Assembly: GCA_944386415.1 (NCBI GenBank)
Contig: CALXAY010000003.1
Span: forward strand, 1 to 64,000
Length of the DNA: 64,000 nt
Source: an uncultured Clostridia bacterium
GTDB lineage: Bacteria > Bacillota > Clostridia > TANB77 > CAG-508
Direction: 5' to 3'
The position numbers were made by a program, and so were the translations under genes. The notes under the pieces were generated by a model. That model saw only the letters and a list, made by a program, of their open reading frames with translations, made no database searches and was not told the DNA's origin. This document shows positions 47,667 through 56,491 of this stretch, piece by piece. The number at the start of each line of letters is the position of its first letter. Within the stretch, counting starts at the first letter, position 1.

Positions 47667-49151
47667 TTATCTTTTTTTTGGTAAAAACTTAAAAATATAT
47701 ACTAAAATAATTAATACAATTATTAAAAACATAATTATTACTTTATTTGTACCTTTTGTACTATCAGCATCTATTGTCACATTACCTATAAAATTAGCTC
47801 CTAATTCTTCATTCCAAATATTTGTATTAGCCAATTGGATACTATATCTAGAATTATCTTTCAAAGATTCATATGGCTCACTTATTTTTAAATAAACCTC
47901 ATAATCTCCTGTTTTAATATTTTCTGGTAAATCTACTGTATAATTTAAGTTTGACAAACTTTCTTCTTTTGATAAATCTTTTCTAATATCTGTATCTACT
48001 TTTGAACTATATATTTCTTCTCCATTTTTATATATTAATTCAACGTCTTTAGGATTTACAATATAACCAAAGCCTACATTTTCTAGTTGTAACGATACTG
48101 TTTGGGAATCTCCTTCCTGCTTCATAGAAACATCTCTTAGAACAAATCTATAACCCAAATGGTCTTGGATATATTTAAAACCATTTTGTCCTGAATACAC
48201 ATCATTATCTGAGCTATAAATAGTTCTTCTCCATTTATCTTTAACTTCTTCATCATACGTTTTATTCAAATACATACAATGTCTATATTTCATATCCTCA
48301 ATTGCATTTTCAAAATTGTTAAATTGGCTTTTACTCTTAGTAGATTCTCCTCCAAATATTGTGTATTTTGTTAAATTATGTTGATATAATAAACTTTCTT
48401 CTCTTTCTTCCTCTTCAAATGTTCCATAATCTGTTTCTGATGCTAAATATCCATCATTATGAAGTCCTAATCTTGCTACATCACTTTTAGAAAAAGCATT
48501 ATTTTCATTTAATTCTTCTGTTGTATAGTCTGTTATAAATGATGGCTTTCTCAAGTTTATAGTAATATTAGATGGCACTATTTCTAATAATTTTTTTATA
48601 ATTTGATTTCTATATTCTTTATTTTTATCATATTTGCCATCATGCCATTCTCCATAAGAACCTAAGTATCCAGCTTCAATTACATATAAAATATCTTCAT
48701 TATCAACATATATTTTTTTCAATTCTTCCATTTGTTCTATTATCTGCTCAAATTCAGGCTCTGGATTTTCTTCTCCATCACTATCATAAACTACTCTAAA
48801 GATTACTTTATATCCATGTTCTCTCATAATATCAAAATACTGTTGAATCTCTTGTAATTTTTGATTTCCTATCTTAGTAGATTTTACATAATTTTTCAAA
48901 TTCAATTGAAAGGAAATTATAGATACATCCGTATCTTCACTTTCTATATCTTCTATTTCCTCTTCAAATGATTTAATATCTTCAGAATCTCTATTTAATT
49001 CCACTTGTACTAATTTATAAAATCCTCTTTCAGGATTTCTTATTGTCTCTGTACTTTCTTCAAAGTTTGATATATTAGTTACTCCAAAAACGTTTACACT
49101 ACTTAAACAAACAATAATAATCATCAATAATAATATATATTTTGCTCTCAT
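47667..49151 (-). CDS. Secreted DUF4874/DUF4832 protein with C-terminal anchor
   Basis: A 494-aa surface protein: signal peptide (KYILLLMIIIVCLSSVNVFG), an N-terminal TIM-barrel-like DUF4874 region starting TETIRNPERGFYKLVQVELN, with VIEAGYLGSYGEWHDG and PSNITINLRKPSF, and a DUF4832 beta-sandwich (LGYRFVLRDVSMKQEG ... QLENVGFGYIVNP). It ends with a membrane helix and KKR. Members are linked to surface carbohydrate biology; substrate unknown. It lies inside the region bounded by the two rsmD-derived repeats. Confidence 0.82.
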   Translation of the reverse strand: MRAKYILLLMIIIVCLSSVNVFGVTNISNFEESTETIRNPERGFYKLVQVELNRDSEDIKSFEEEIEDIESEDTDVSIISFQLNLKNYVKSTKIGNQKLQEIQQYFDIMREHGYKVIFRVVYDSDGEENPEPEFEQIIEQMEELKKIYVDNEDILYVIEAGYLGSYGEWHDGKYDKNKEYRNQIIKKLLEIVPSNITINLRKPSFITDYTTEELNENNAFSKSDVARLGLHNDGYLASETDYGTFEEEEREESLLYQHNLTKYTIFGGESTKSKSQFNNFENAIEDMKYRHCMYLNKTYDEEVKDKWRRTIYSSDNDVYSGQNGFKYIQDHLGYRFVLRDVSMKQEGDSQTVSLQLENVGFGYIVNPKDVELIYKNGEEIYSSKVDTDIRKDLSKEESLSNLNYTVDLPENIKTGDYEVYLKISEPYESLKDNSRYSIQLANTNIWNEELGANFIGNVTIDADSTKGTNKVIIMFLIIVLIILVYIFKFLPKKR

Positions 49152-49200
49152 AATTTTCCTTATCCTATTTGTTTTTAATTATATATAATTTTTTATATTA

Positions 49201-50631
49201 TTACACTTCATGTTGATACCAATTTGCTGGCATTGTAAAGCTTCCTTGTTCTATCAATTCTTCTAATGCATCACATGATCCAAAACATGATGTCCCTGTT
49301 ACTCCTGCTCTTTCCCATAATGCTGGTGCTGTTGTTATAAAATCTAATCCATAGAAAGTAAATTCAAAATTTGTTACTTTTTGATTTTTATCAAATATGT
49401 TATTTGGTATTGATACTATATTTTTACATCTATAAAAAGCATATGAGAAATTTGTTACTTCTGTATTATTTGCAAATAAATTTCCTGGTATACTTGTTAG
49501 TGTTTCACATTCTTTAAATACGTCCTGAAAGTTTGTTACTTTTTTATTATTTGCAAATAAGTTTTCTGGTATACTTGTCAAGCTTTTACATCTTGCAAAT
49601 GTTCCATCAAAAGATTCTACATTTACAGCTTTTGCAAATAAGTTTTCTGGTATACTCGTTAATTTTTCACAGTTTTCAAATGTATCTTTAAAACTTATTA
49701 TAGTATCTGGAATATTGCTAAATAAATCTTCTGGTATACTTTCTATGCTTTTACAACCGTTAAATAAATAATCCATACTATCTTCAAAGTTTTTGAAAGT
49801 ATTTTCACTTGGTGAAGGTATTGCTCCTGATAAATTTTCAAAGTCTGAAAATTCATATTTTTCAGCTTCTATTTCTCCCCAAGATTTTAGTTTTATTAAC
49901 TTTCCTAATTGTTCTGGATTATTTCCATAATCTGCTTCTAATATATAAGCACAAAAATAACTACATTTTCCACTAATTTTAATATCATATTCTCCTGCTT
50001 TTGTATATTGATGACGTGGATAAGTTGATAAATCTGTATCTTCATTATTTACTGTTTCTTCAGGGCTTCCATCTCCCCAATCAACTATAAAATTATTATT
50101 TCCTTCATCTAATGAAATTGGTAATATTAATTCATCTCCTGCTTCAACTTCCCATGTTGTCACAAAATCTTTATCTGTATAGGCTGCTGTAACAACTGAT
50201 ATTCCAATTCTTGTTATTATTTCTCCATTTGAATTTATATAAACTACTTCATTATTTTGTATTTTATATACATCTGTTGTTTTTCCTTCTTCATATTTTC
50301 CATATTTTGTTTCTTCGCCTAATAAGTTTTTAGTATTTATTATGTTATTATTGTCTAGCATTTCTTCATCTTTTAAATATTCTATAGTATCTACTTTTTC
50401 TCCTTGCGCATCTTGTGCTATTCTATTTTCATAACTAATTAAATTTATTCTTTCAGCTACATTGGCTATTTCTGTTTGCAAGATACTATCGTTTGTTTTC
50501 GTTAAAATTCCATTTTCTCCTGTTAGAATTGCAATTGAAACTCCTGCTAATATTAATAATACTATTATTGTAATTACTAGTGCTATAAGAGTTATTCCTT
50601 TTTCTTTTAATATCTTTTTGTTTTTCATCAT
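49201..50631 (-). CDS. Prepilin-headed surface protein with BspA-like leucine-rich repeats
   Basis: A 476-aa protein. The N-terminus KEKGITLIALVITIIVLLIL is a type IV prepilin signal (G-I-T-L-I with a hydrophobic helix), then AGVSIAILTGENGILTKTN, a shared head seen again at 51477-52520. A PKD-like or Ig-like section (NNFIVDWGDGSPEETVNNED) precedes five to six repeats of about 26 residues with LTSIPENLFANNKKVTNF, which match BspA-like surface repeats. It is probably cleaved by a prepilin peptidase and shown on the surface. Start MMKNKKI behind AAGGAGAAA. Confidence 0.8.
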   Translation of the reverse strand: MMKNKKILKEKGITLIALVITIIVLLILAGVSIAILTGENGILTKTNDSILQTEIANVAERINLISYENRIAQDAQGEKVDTIEYLKDEEMLDNNNIINTKNLLGEETKYGKYEEGKTTDVYKIQNNEVVYINSNGEIITRIGISVVTAAYTDKDFVTTWEVEAGDELILPISLDEGNNNFIVDWGDGSPEETVNNEDTDLSTYPRHQYTKAGEYDIKISGKCSYFCAYILEADYGNNPEQLGKLIKLKSWGEIEAEKYEFSDFENLSGAIPSPSENTFKNFEDSMDYLFNGCKSIESIPEDLFSNIPDTIISFKDTFENCEKLTSIPENLFAKAVNVESFDGTFARCKSLTSIPENLFANNKKVTNFQDVFKECETLTSIPGNLFANNTEVTNFSYAFYRCKNIVSIPNNIFDKNQKVTNFEFTFYGLDFITTAPALWERAGVTGTSCFGSCDALEELIEQGSFTMPANWYQHEV

Positions 50632-50842
50632 TGTATTTCTCCTTCATTTTCTTTTGATTTTGTTTAAAAATTTAATAATTAAAAAACGCAAAAAAGGCAT
50701 CAATAAAACCTGTTTTAAGGTTTCATCACTATCTTTTTTATTTGTTTTTCTATTTTTTTATTCACTAATAACCTACGTGCGTGTATATAGAGCCTCAAGG
50801 CTTTCAGTCATTTTCTTATTCATTTAACGTTTCTTCCTTTCT

Positions 50843-51464
50843 TTTGTTTAATAATTCTTTCTTTTTCGTCTGTCTCTATTATTATTAAAGTATCATTAGT
50901 TATTAATTCTAGTTCAATCATTTTTTTAGAGATTCATAAGCTAAGTCTGTTTTATAAGGTGGATCTATATAAATAATATCTATTTTTTCATTTAATTCCT
51001 CTATCATTTTTTCATAGTTCATATTATACAAAATAGTATTTTCATTTAAATGTGTCTTCTCTATGTTCTTTTTTATTATATTAGCTGCATTTTTATCTTT
51101 TTCACAAAGAATTACTTTTTTTGCTCCTCTACTTGCAGCTTCTAACCCTATTGCTCCACTTCCTGAAAACAAATCTACAAAAACACTTTCAATTATATTA
51201 TTTTGTATTATATTAAACACTGATTCTTTAACTCTATCTAGCGTTGGTCTTGTTATATTACTATCTAGCGTATATAATTTTGTTCCTCTTGCTTTTCCAC
51301 TTATTATTCTCATATTTAAACCCTCTTATGATGATATTATTTTATTCTTTTTTTTTCAAACGGTCAATACCATTAATAGAAATGTAACATATATTTAACA
51401 GTTCTGTAATATTATCACTAAAAAGTAAAAAATAGTAAGTATAAAACTTACTATTCCTATTTTT
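50843..51464. repeat. Direct repeat, copy B (rsmD fragment)
   Basis: This is the second copy of the sequence at 46965-47587, same orientation. The left end lacks the last about 26 codons of rsmD and the right end stops within the same T-rich tract as copy A. The copies bound a 3.3-kb segment with the DUF4832 and BspA-like genes. Confidence 0.9.
50848..51313 (-). pseudogene. rsmD: Truncated rsmD copy
   Basis: From 51313 the product is identical to RsmD through YIDPPYKTDLAYESL, then a one-base shortening of a T-run (seven T where copy A has eight) shifts the frame and reading stops at 50918; the final about 26 codons of rsmD are missing altogether. This break has no CGG, is in a homopolymer, and is in a partial duplicate, so it is ordinary decay, unlike the CGG sites. 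Confidence 0.9.
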
Positions 51465-51476
51465 TATTATAAAACT

Positions 51477-52520
51477 TTATATTATATAAAGTACAAATCT
51501 AAAACCAAATCCAATACCTGAAAAATTAAACAAAGTTGCAGCCCTAGAAGAAGCTTCAAACATAAAATTATTAAAACCTCCTCCTCTTATAATTTGCGTC
51601 ATCTCTCTACCAGTACTATCTTCTGTTTTTTCTGCAACAAATTCTATACAATTTCCTTCTAAATCATATATATTACATGTTTTATCATTTTCATTTTGTC
51701 CTGTTTTTTCAGATTCTGATATTCCTTGTGTATGTCTCTTTTCATTTACTGTTCTCACATCATAATTTTCATCGTTTTCTGTTATATATGCCATTACTAC
51801 ATCCCATTGTATTCCAGAACATAATGCACTTTTAACATGGTCTGAATTAAAGCTTGCTTCTGCATTTAAAGTGACTCTTTTTGCTTCATCTTGTGTTATT
51901 TCATCCCATGGTTCTGCTCCTTTTTTACTCACTAATATATCTTTTCCATCTATATTTTCTTTTCCTGCTTCATATCTTGATATATAAAAACCTCCTGCAT
52001 TTAACACTGCTTTTCTTTCTGCTTCTTCATTTTTTGTTCCTATTTCTTTATCTGTTGTTAATCCTTCTAAACTAGGCTGTATATTTTTAGGCAAATAATC
52101 TTTATCTGTATATGCTATTTTTGAAATTGGTTCACCTACATATGTCTTATTTCTTATATAATTTTCTTCACTTGTTACTGGTATCCATACAAATTCATTT
52201 CCATATTTATCAATTATTACTAATCCATCTTCAACAGTATTTTCTCCTTCTACTTGAGAAACTGCAAAACCAGCTGGTATTGTTACTCCATCATATACTG
52301 TATTTTCAATATTAGTTGTAGCCTCTAAAGCTGTTAGTTTTCTTAATTCTTCTTCCTGCGCTTTTTCTGTCTTAATTTTTGAATTTTGAGCCTGAGCTAG
52401 TATTCCATTTTCTCCTGTTAATGTCGCTATGCTTACTCCTGCTAAGATTAGCAATACAATAATTGTAATTACTAAAGCTATAAGAGTAATTCCTTTAACT
52501 TTTCTTAATTTTTCCTTCAT
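51477..52520 (-). CDS. Prepilin-headed FGE/SUMF1-like surface protein
   Basis: A 347-aa protein with the same prepilin-type head as the 49201 gene (KGITLIALVITIIVLLILAG), then a formylglycine-generating-enzyme-like domain: GNEFVWIPVTSEE, AGGFYISRYEAGKEN, NIYDLEGNCIEFVAE and IIRGGGFNN with the closing GIGFGFRFVLYI. These domains in gut Clostridia are usually binding or structural, not proven enzymes; the active-site cysteines of true FGE are not evident. Probably displayed on the cell surface. Ribosome site AAGGGGGA. Confidence 0.82.
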   Translation of the reverse strand: MKEKLRKVKGITLIALVITIIVLLILAGVSIATLTGENGILAQAQNSKIKTEKAQEEELRKLTALEATTNIENTVYDGVTIPAGFAVSQVEGENTVEDGLVIIDKYGNEFVWIPVTSEENYIRNKTYVGEPISKIAYTDKDYLPKNIQPSLEGLTTDKEIGTKNEEAERKAVLNAGGFYISRYEAGKENIDGKDILVSKKGAEPWDEITQDEAKRVTLNAEASFNSDHVKSALCSGIQWDVVMAYITENDENYDVRTVNEKRHTQGISESEKTGQNENDKTCNIYDLEGNCIEFVAEKTEDSTGREMTQIIRGGGFNNFMFEASSRAATLFNFSGIGFGFRFVLYII

Positions 52521-52702
52521 TTGTTAAATCCCCCTTATTTATAAATAACTTGAACCAACTTAAATAAAAGACAAAAAAGGTACAATAAAAACTTAAAAAT
52601 AAGTTATATTATTATGCCTTTTTTATTTATCAATAGATTCTATTACGTATGTAAGTGCTTATAACAATTACCATTTTATATTTTTCTCTTTTAACTTTAT
52701 AA

Positions 52703-52736
52703 AAGTGAAACAAAAGCTGTCTTTTAGTCTCACACA
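52703..52736. repeat. GTGAAAC...GTCTCAC palindrome
   Basis: GTGAAACAAAAGCTGTC and GTCTCACAC-type ends form a weak inverted repeat at the divIVA 3' end, similar in outline to the element at 40919. Confidence 0.35.
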
Positions 52737-53188
52737 TTATCTTCCTTATTAATATCTTTTAATAACTCTAATTGAGAAATTAAAAGTGATTCCATTTTTG
52801 CTTTATAGATATCGAATTGTTTTTTTACGTCTTCTACTTCCTTTGTTTTTAAAATTAATTCATTGTTTAAATCATCCACTTGTTTTTGAGCATTTGATTT
52901 AGCTTCATTAATTATTTGATCAGCTTGTTGTTGAGCAACTTTTTTAATATCTTCTGCTGTACTCTGAGCCATTACTAAAGTATTATTCAAAGTTGATTCA
53001 ATACTTTTGTAATGTTCTAAACTTTTATTTAATTCTTCTACTTTTAATTTTAATTCCGAATTTTCCTTATAGTTTTTTGAATAATCAGCTGTTAATTCAT
53101 CTAAAAAGTCATCAACTTCTTCTACACTATATCCATTCATCATTTGCTTTGAGAATCTTTTATTTTCTATATCTAATGGTGTAATCAT
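52730..53188 (-). CDS. divIVA: DivIVA-family cell-division/polarity protein
   Basis: A 152-aa protein with the DivIVA N-terminal membrane-curvature domain (ITPLDIENKRFSKQMMNGYS, VEEVDDFLDEL) and a long coiled coil (SELKLKVEELNKSLEHYKSI ... QADQIINEAKSNAQKQVDDL). DivIVA marks cell poles and septa and recruits partners. It is adjacent to sepF, as in most Firmicutes. Confidence 0.93.
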   Translation of the reverse strand: MITPLDIENKRFSKQMMNGYSVEEVDDFLDELTADYSKNYKENSELKLKVEELNKSLEHYKSIESTLNNTLVMAQSTAEDIKKVAQQQADQIINEAKSNAQKQVDDLNNELILKTKEVEDVKKQFDIYKAKMESLLISQLELLKDINKEDNV

Positions 53189-53214
53189 TGTTTTCCTCCT
53201 CTTATGGATATCTA

Positions 53215-53712
53215 TTAATTAATTCCATTATTTTTAAGCCATGAAACTGATAGCTTGTTTTTCATTTCTTCTCTTGCCATTTCATTTGTTATTTCATAGT
53301 TTGATGGTGCAACTAAGAATATTGAATTAGATACTTTTTGTATATATCCATCTAAAGCATACACTCCACCACTAATAAAATCCACAATTCTTCTTGCTAC
53401 ATCTTTATTTACATATTCTAAATTAACAATTACAGATTTTCTCTCTTTTAAGAAAGAACAAATTTCATCTGATTGTTCAAAAGATGTTGGTTGTGATATT
53501 ACCATTTTTATTGCATTATTATTTGTTTGTTGTTGTGGCATATTTACAACTTTACTATCTCTATTTTTTCTTCCTCCAAAAATTCCTCTTGGTTCTTGTT
53601 CTTCTTCCTCTTCTTCGTATGAATATAAATCCTCATTTTCATAATCCTCATCTGGCTCTGCTTTATCCATTCCAAATAAATCCCATACTTTGTTCATCAA
53701 TGCTCCTGACAT
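53215..53712 (-). CDS. sepF: Cell-division protein SepF
   Basis: SepF tethers FtsZ filaments to the membrane. The 165-aa product has an N-terminal amphipathic start (MSGALMNKVWDLFGMDKAE), an acidic linker, and the C-terminal SepF domain: SFEQSDEICSFLKERKSVIV, NKDVARRIVDFISGGVYALD and KVSNSIFLVAPSNYEI. Ribosome site AGGAGGT. In line with divIVA 27 bases downstream. Confidence 0.94.
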   Translation of the reverse strand: MSGALMNKVWDLFGMDKAEPDEDYENEDLYSYEEEEEEQEPRGIFGGRKNRDSKVVNMPQQQTNNNAIKMVISQPTSFEQSDEICSFLKERKSVIVNLEYVNKDVARRIVDFISGGVYALDGYIQKVSNSIFLVAPSNYEITNEMAREEMKNKLSVSWLKNNGIN

Positions 53713-53847
53713 AAAAAAACCTCCTAAATTTACTTCCTTTGTTTTTATTATATTTTACGTATTTAAGTATCTACTTTTTTTGTCATATTGTCAATATTTT
53801 TTTAGAATGTTATTAAATTTTAATATTTTTGTAATATATTTGTAATA

Positions 53848-55107
53848 TTATTCTACTTTACTTAAATCTGGATTAATAATTATTTCATCATATAATGAAA
53901 TCTTCCTATAATTTGAAATTTCTTTATCTGAGAAACCTAATTCTTTTAATTCTTCAGTAGTATATGAATCAATAATCGAATATTTATCTCCTTGTCTTTC
54001 CACTTTTACTAATATTTTACTTAGATATCCCGCTCTATTTCTTACAACATAATTCAAATCATTCTCGTTTACAATAGCTTGATTTGGAACTTTCAATCCT
54101 GTCGCATCCCACCAAATCAAATCAAATGTTATTTTTCTATAATTTATTAATTCTTCTATTTGCTCCGTTAATTTAAGTATTAATATTATATCTCCATCAT
54201 CCTCTTTTATAATGTTTGTAATTTCAGCTTCTACTTCTGCATTATTTGATAGTCTTACTTCAACATCATCTCCTACTTGTGCTTGTTTTGCTTCTTGTGA
54301 TGAAGTAATAGTTGCTATATAACAATAAAAATTATCAATTACTTTACCTGACTCATTATTTGTTGCAACTATTTTACCTGTGCTCAAATCTAAGCTTTCT
54401 AAATATTCTTTACTTAAATTACTAAAATTGTCTGGAGTCAAAATATTTTCTAGTCCGTCTACTCTATATGATACAATTCCACTCATTGGAGCTTTAACAT
54501 ATTCTGCCCCTGAATTTAATTCACTTTCATATTGTTTTCTTTCATCTATTAACTCCCTTAAATATGATCCTTGAGGGCTAGCTTCACCTGCTATTTTTGC
54601 CTTTTTAGTTATGAGATTATCTATCTCTTTTTTTTCTTCTTCTAATTTATTCACATCTGTTACTTTGTTGATATTTTCTATTTGTTTATCTATTTGATCT
54701 TCTAAAAGTCTCATGTCAGATCCATTAGATAACGCTGTATTCTCTGCCATTGCTTTTTGTATCTTTGTATCTAATTCTGCTATCTTGCTTTTTAAACTCT
54801 CCTCATTTGTACTATAATATCTAAATATATTTTCATTAACAGCTGCTCTTTCTCCTTCTGCAATTATCTGTTCCATTCCATTTTTGTAATTTTCTCCTCT
54901 TACTACTGTTTCATGTCTAATTACATATCCCACATCTGTTTCTTCTTTATATAATTTGCCTTTCTCTATTGTAAATACATTAGTTGGCTGTTTTATTAAT
55001 AAATATATTACATATATTAAATAGCTAGCTAAAATTAGAAGAAGTATTGAAATTGCAATTACTTTTTTATTATTAATTTTCTTCTTTTCTTTCGCTTGTT
55101 TTTTCAA
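53848..55107 (-). CDS. HlyD-like membrane-fusion protein
   Basis: A 419-aa protein with one N-terminal helix (VIAISILLLILASYLIYVIY), a biotinyl-lipoyl-like half (GYVIRHETVVRGENYKNGME), a coiled-coil hairpin at about residues 100-190, then the second lipoyl half (YVKAPMSGIVSYRVDGLENI) and beta-barrel domains. In Clostridia this subtype sits regularly between miaA and sepF; no transporter gene is adjacent, so a role in envelope or division is as likely as efflux. Start is a TTG at 55107 behind TGGAGGT. Confidence 0.8.
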   Translation of the reverse strand: MKKQAKEKKKINNKKVIAISILLLILASYLIYVIYLLIKQPTNVFTIEKGKLYKEETDVGYVIRHETVVRGENYKNGMEQIIAEGERAAVNENIFRYYSTNEESLKSKIAELDTKIQKAMAENTALSNGSDMRLLEDQIDKQIENINKVTDVNKLEEEKKEIDNLITKKAKIAGEASPQGSYLRELIDERKQYESELNSGAEYVKAPMSGIVSYRVDGLENILTPDNFSNLSKEYLESLDLSTGKIVATNNESGKVIDNFYCYIATITSSQEAKQAQVGDDVEVRLSNNAEVEAEITNIIKEDDGDIILILKLTEQIEELINYRKITFDLIWWDATGLKVPNQAIVNENDLNYVVRNRAGYLSKILVKVERQGDKYSIIDSYTTEELKELGFSDKEISNYRKISLYDEIIINPDLSKVE

Positions 55108-55109
55108 AA

Positions 55110-56034
55110 TTAAACCTCCAAAATAATTTTTATATTATTTTGTATTGTATCTTCTGCATTAAGCCAAATTGTCTGCTTATTTTTCCTAAACCATGTTAAT
55201 TGTCTTTTTGCAAACTTTCTAGTTTCTTGTTTTATTTTCTCAATCATTTCTTCTTTTGTCAATCTTTTCTCTAAATATTGAACCACTTCTTTATATCCGA
55301 AGTCCTTGCATAGCTGTTGGAAATTTATTATATTTCTTATAAATATTTTCAACCTCTTCTATTAATCCATTTTCTATCATAATGTCTACTCTTTTATTTA
55401 TTCTATCATATAATTTGCTTCTTTCCATATTTAATGCAAATACTTTATAATCAAATTCTGGCTTATTTTTTCTTGATTCTTTTTCTTGTTCTGTTTTATT
55501 TTTTCCTGTTGCATGATATATCTCTAGTATTCTTAAAATCCTTTTCTTGTCATTTGGACTTATCTTTTTTATTGCTTCCTCATCTATTTTTTTTGCTTCT
55601 TCATATAGAATATTTAACCCTTCTTCTTTTAATCTTTTTTCTAAGTCTTCTCTATATTTTTCATCAAATTCTATCTCAGGATAGTTTATTTCGTAAATCA
55701 AACTATCTACATAAAGTCCTGTACCGCCTACCACTATTGGTACTTTACCTTTACTTATAATCTCTTTTATTGCTTCTTTTGCTTGTTTTTTATAATCTGC
55801 AACACTATATCTTTCATCTGGTGAAATTATATCTATCATATAATGCTTTATTCCTTGCATCTCTTCTATGCTAGGCTTTGCTGTTCCTATATTCATATCT
55901 TTATATATTTGCATTGAATCACATGACACAATTTCACCATTAATTTTTTTTGCAAGTTCTATTGATAATGCTGTTTTTCCTGAGGCTGTTGGTCCACAAA
56001 TTACTATTACTTTTTCTTTTTTCATTATTTTCAC
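55110..56034 (-). CDS. miaA: tRNA dimethylallyltransferase MiaA with a CGG +1 shift
   Basis: MiaA adds a dimethylallyl group to A37 of tRNAs reading UNN codons. The joined product is 307 aa, normal for the family: P-loop IVICGPTASGKTALSIELAK, EIVSCDSMQIYKDMNIGTAK, HYMIDIISPDERYSVADYKK, VVGGTGLYVDSLIYEI and the DKKRILRILEIYHATGK basic region. CGG 55297-55299 follows FPTAMQGL: the zero frame ends at once (R-I-stop), the +1 frame gives GYKEVVQYLEKRLTKEE and RQLTWFRKN, the conserved tRNA-binding end. The start is GTG 56034 or ATG nine bases later; no strong ribosome site. Confidence 0.92.
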
Positions 56035-56046
56035 ATCTTTCTGGTC

Positions 56047-56475
56047 TTATCTCATATTAGATTCATAAACTCTTAATATTCCTTCTTGTGTATCTGTCAT
56101 ATAACCACACTCTATAAATAAACATATTAGAAATATTACAAAAATTGTTATTATTCTTACTTTAAAACTATTTGCTTCTATTTCACCATTTGCTTTCTTT
56201 TTAAATGCCTTTGCCAAAAATGGTATTACCAATGAATTTAATCCTGTAAACAATAATAATATTATTTTCCCTACACTTTTTTCTATATCGTTATTATCAT
56301 AATTTACTTCGCTTTTTGATATAGAAAATACAATTTGTGTTATTAAAAATATTGCTACTATTCCTACAAATATTATAAACACTTTCTTTGTTTTTTCTAT
56401 ATCTTCTAAACTACTCCAACTCCATGCAATAGCTAATAAATATACTATTATTATTCCTATTATGATAAAAGTCAT
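56047..56475 (-). CDS. Hypothetical four-helix membrane protein
   Basis: A 142-aa protein with four hydrophobic segments (TFIIIGIIIVYLLAIAW, VFIIFVGIVAIFLITQIVF, IILLLFTGLNSLVIPFLA, IITIFVIFLICLFIECGY) and short polar loops. No family recognised. The ATG at 56475 behind AGAAGGAGA is chosen over an upstream start that would overlap mutL. It lies between mutL and miaA in one operon. Confidence 0.6.
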   Translation of the reverse strand: MTFIIIGIIIVYLLAIAWSWSSLEDIEKTKKVFIIFVGIVAIFLITQIVFSISKSEVNYDNNDIEKSVGKIILLLFTGLNSLVIPFLAKAFKKKANGEIEANSFKVRIITIFVIFLICLFIECGYMTDTQEGILRVYESNMR

Positions 56476-56491
56476 GTTCTTTTGTCTCCTT

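Noticed and set aside
50918..51313. Second functional rsmD
   Set aside because: It lacks the last 26 codons and has a one-base loss in a T-run; a complete copy exists at 46888.
52540..52700. Cyclic-di-GMP riboswitch before the prepilin-headed genes
   Set aside because: The leaders are AT-rich with hairpins, but I could not find the conserved riboswitch core.
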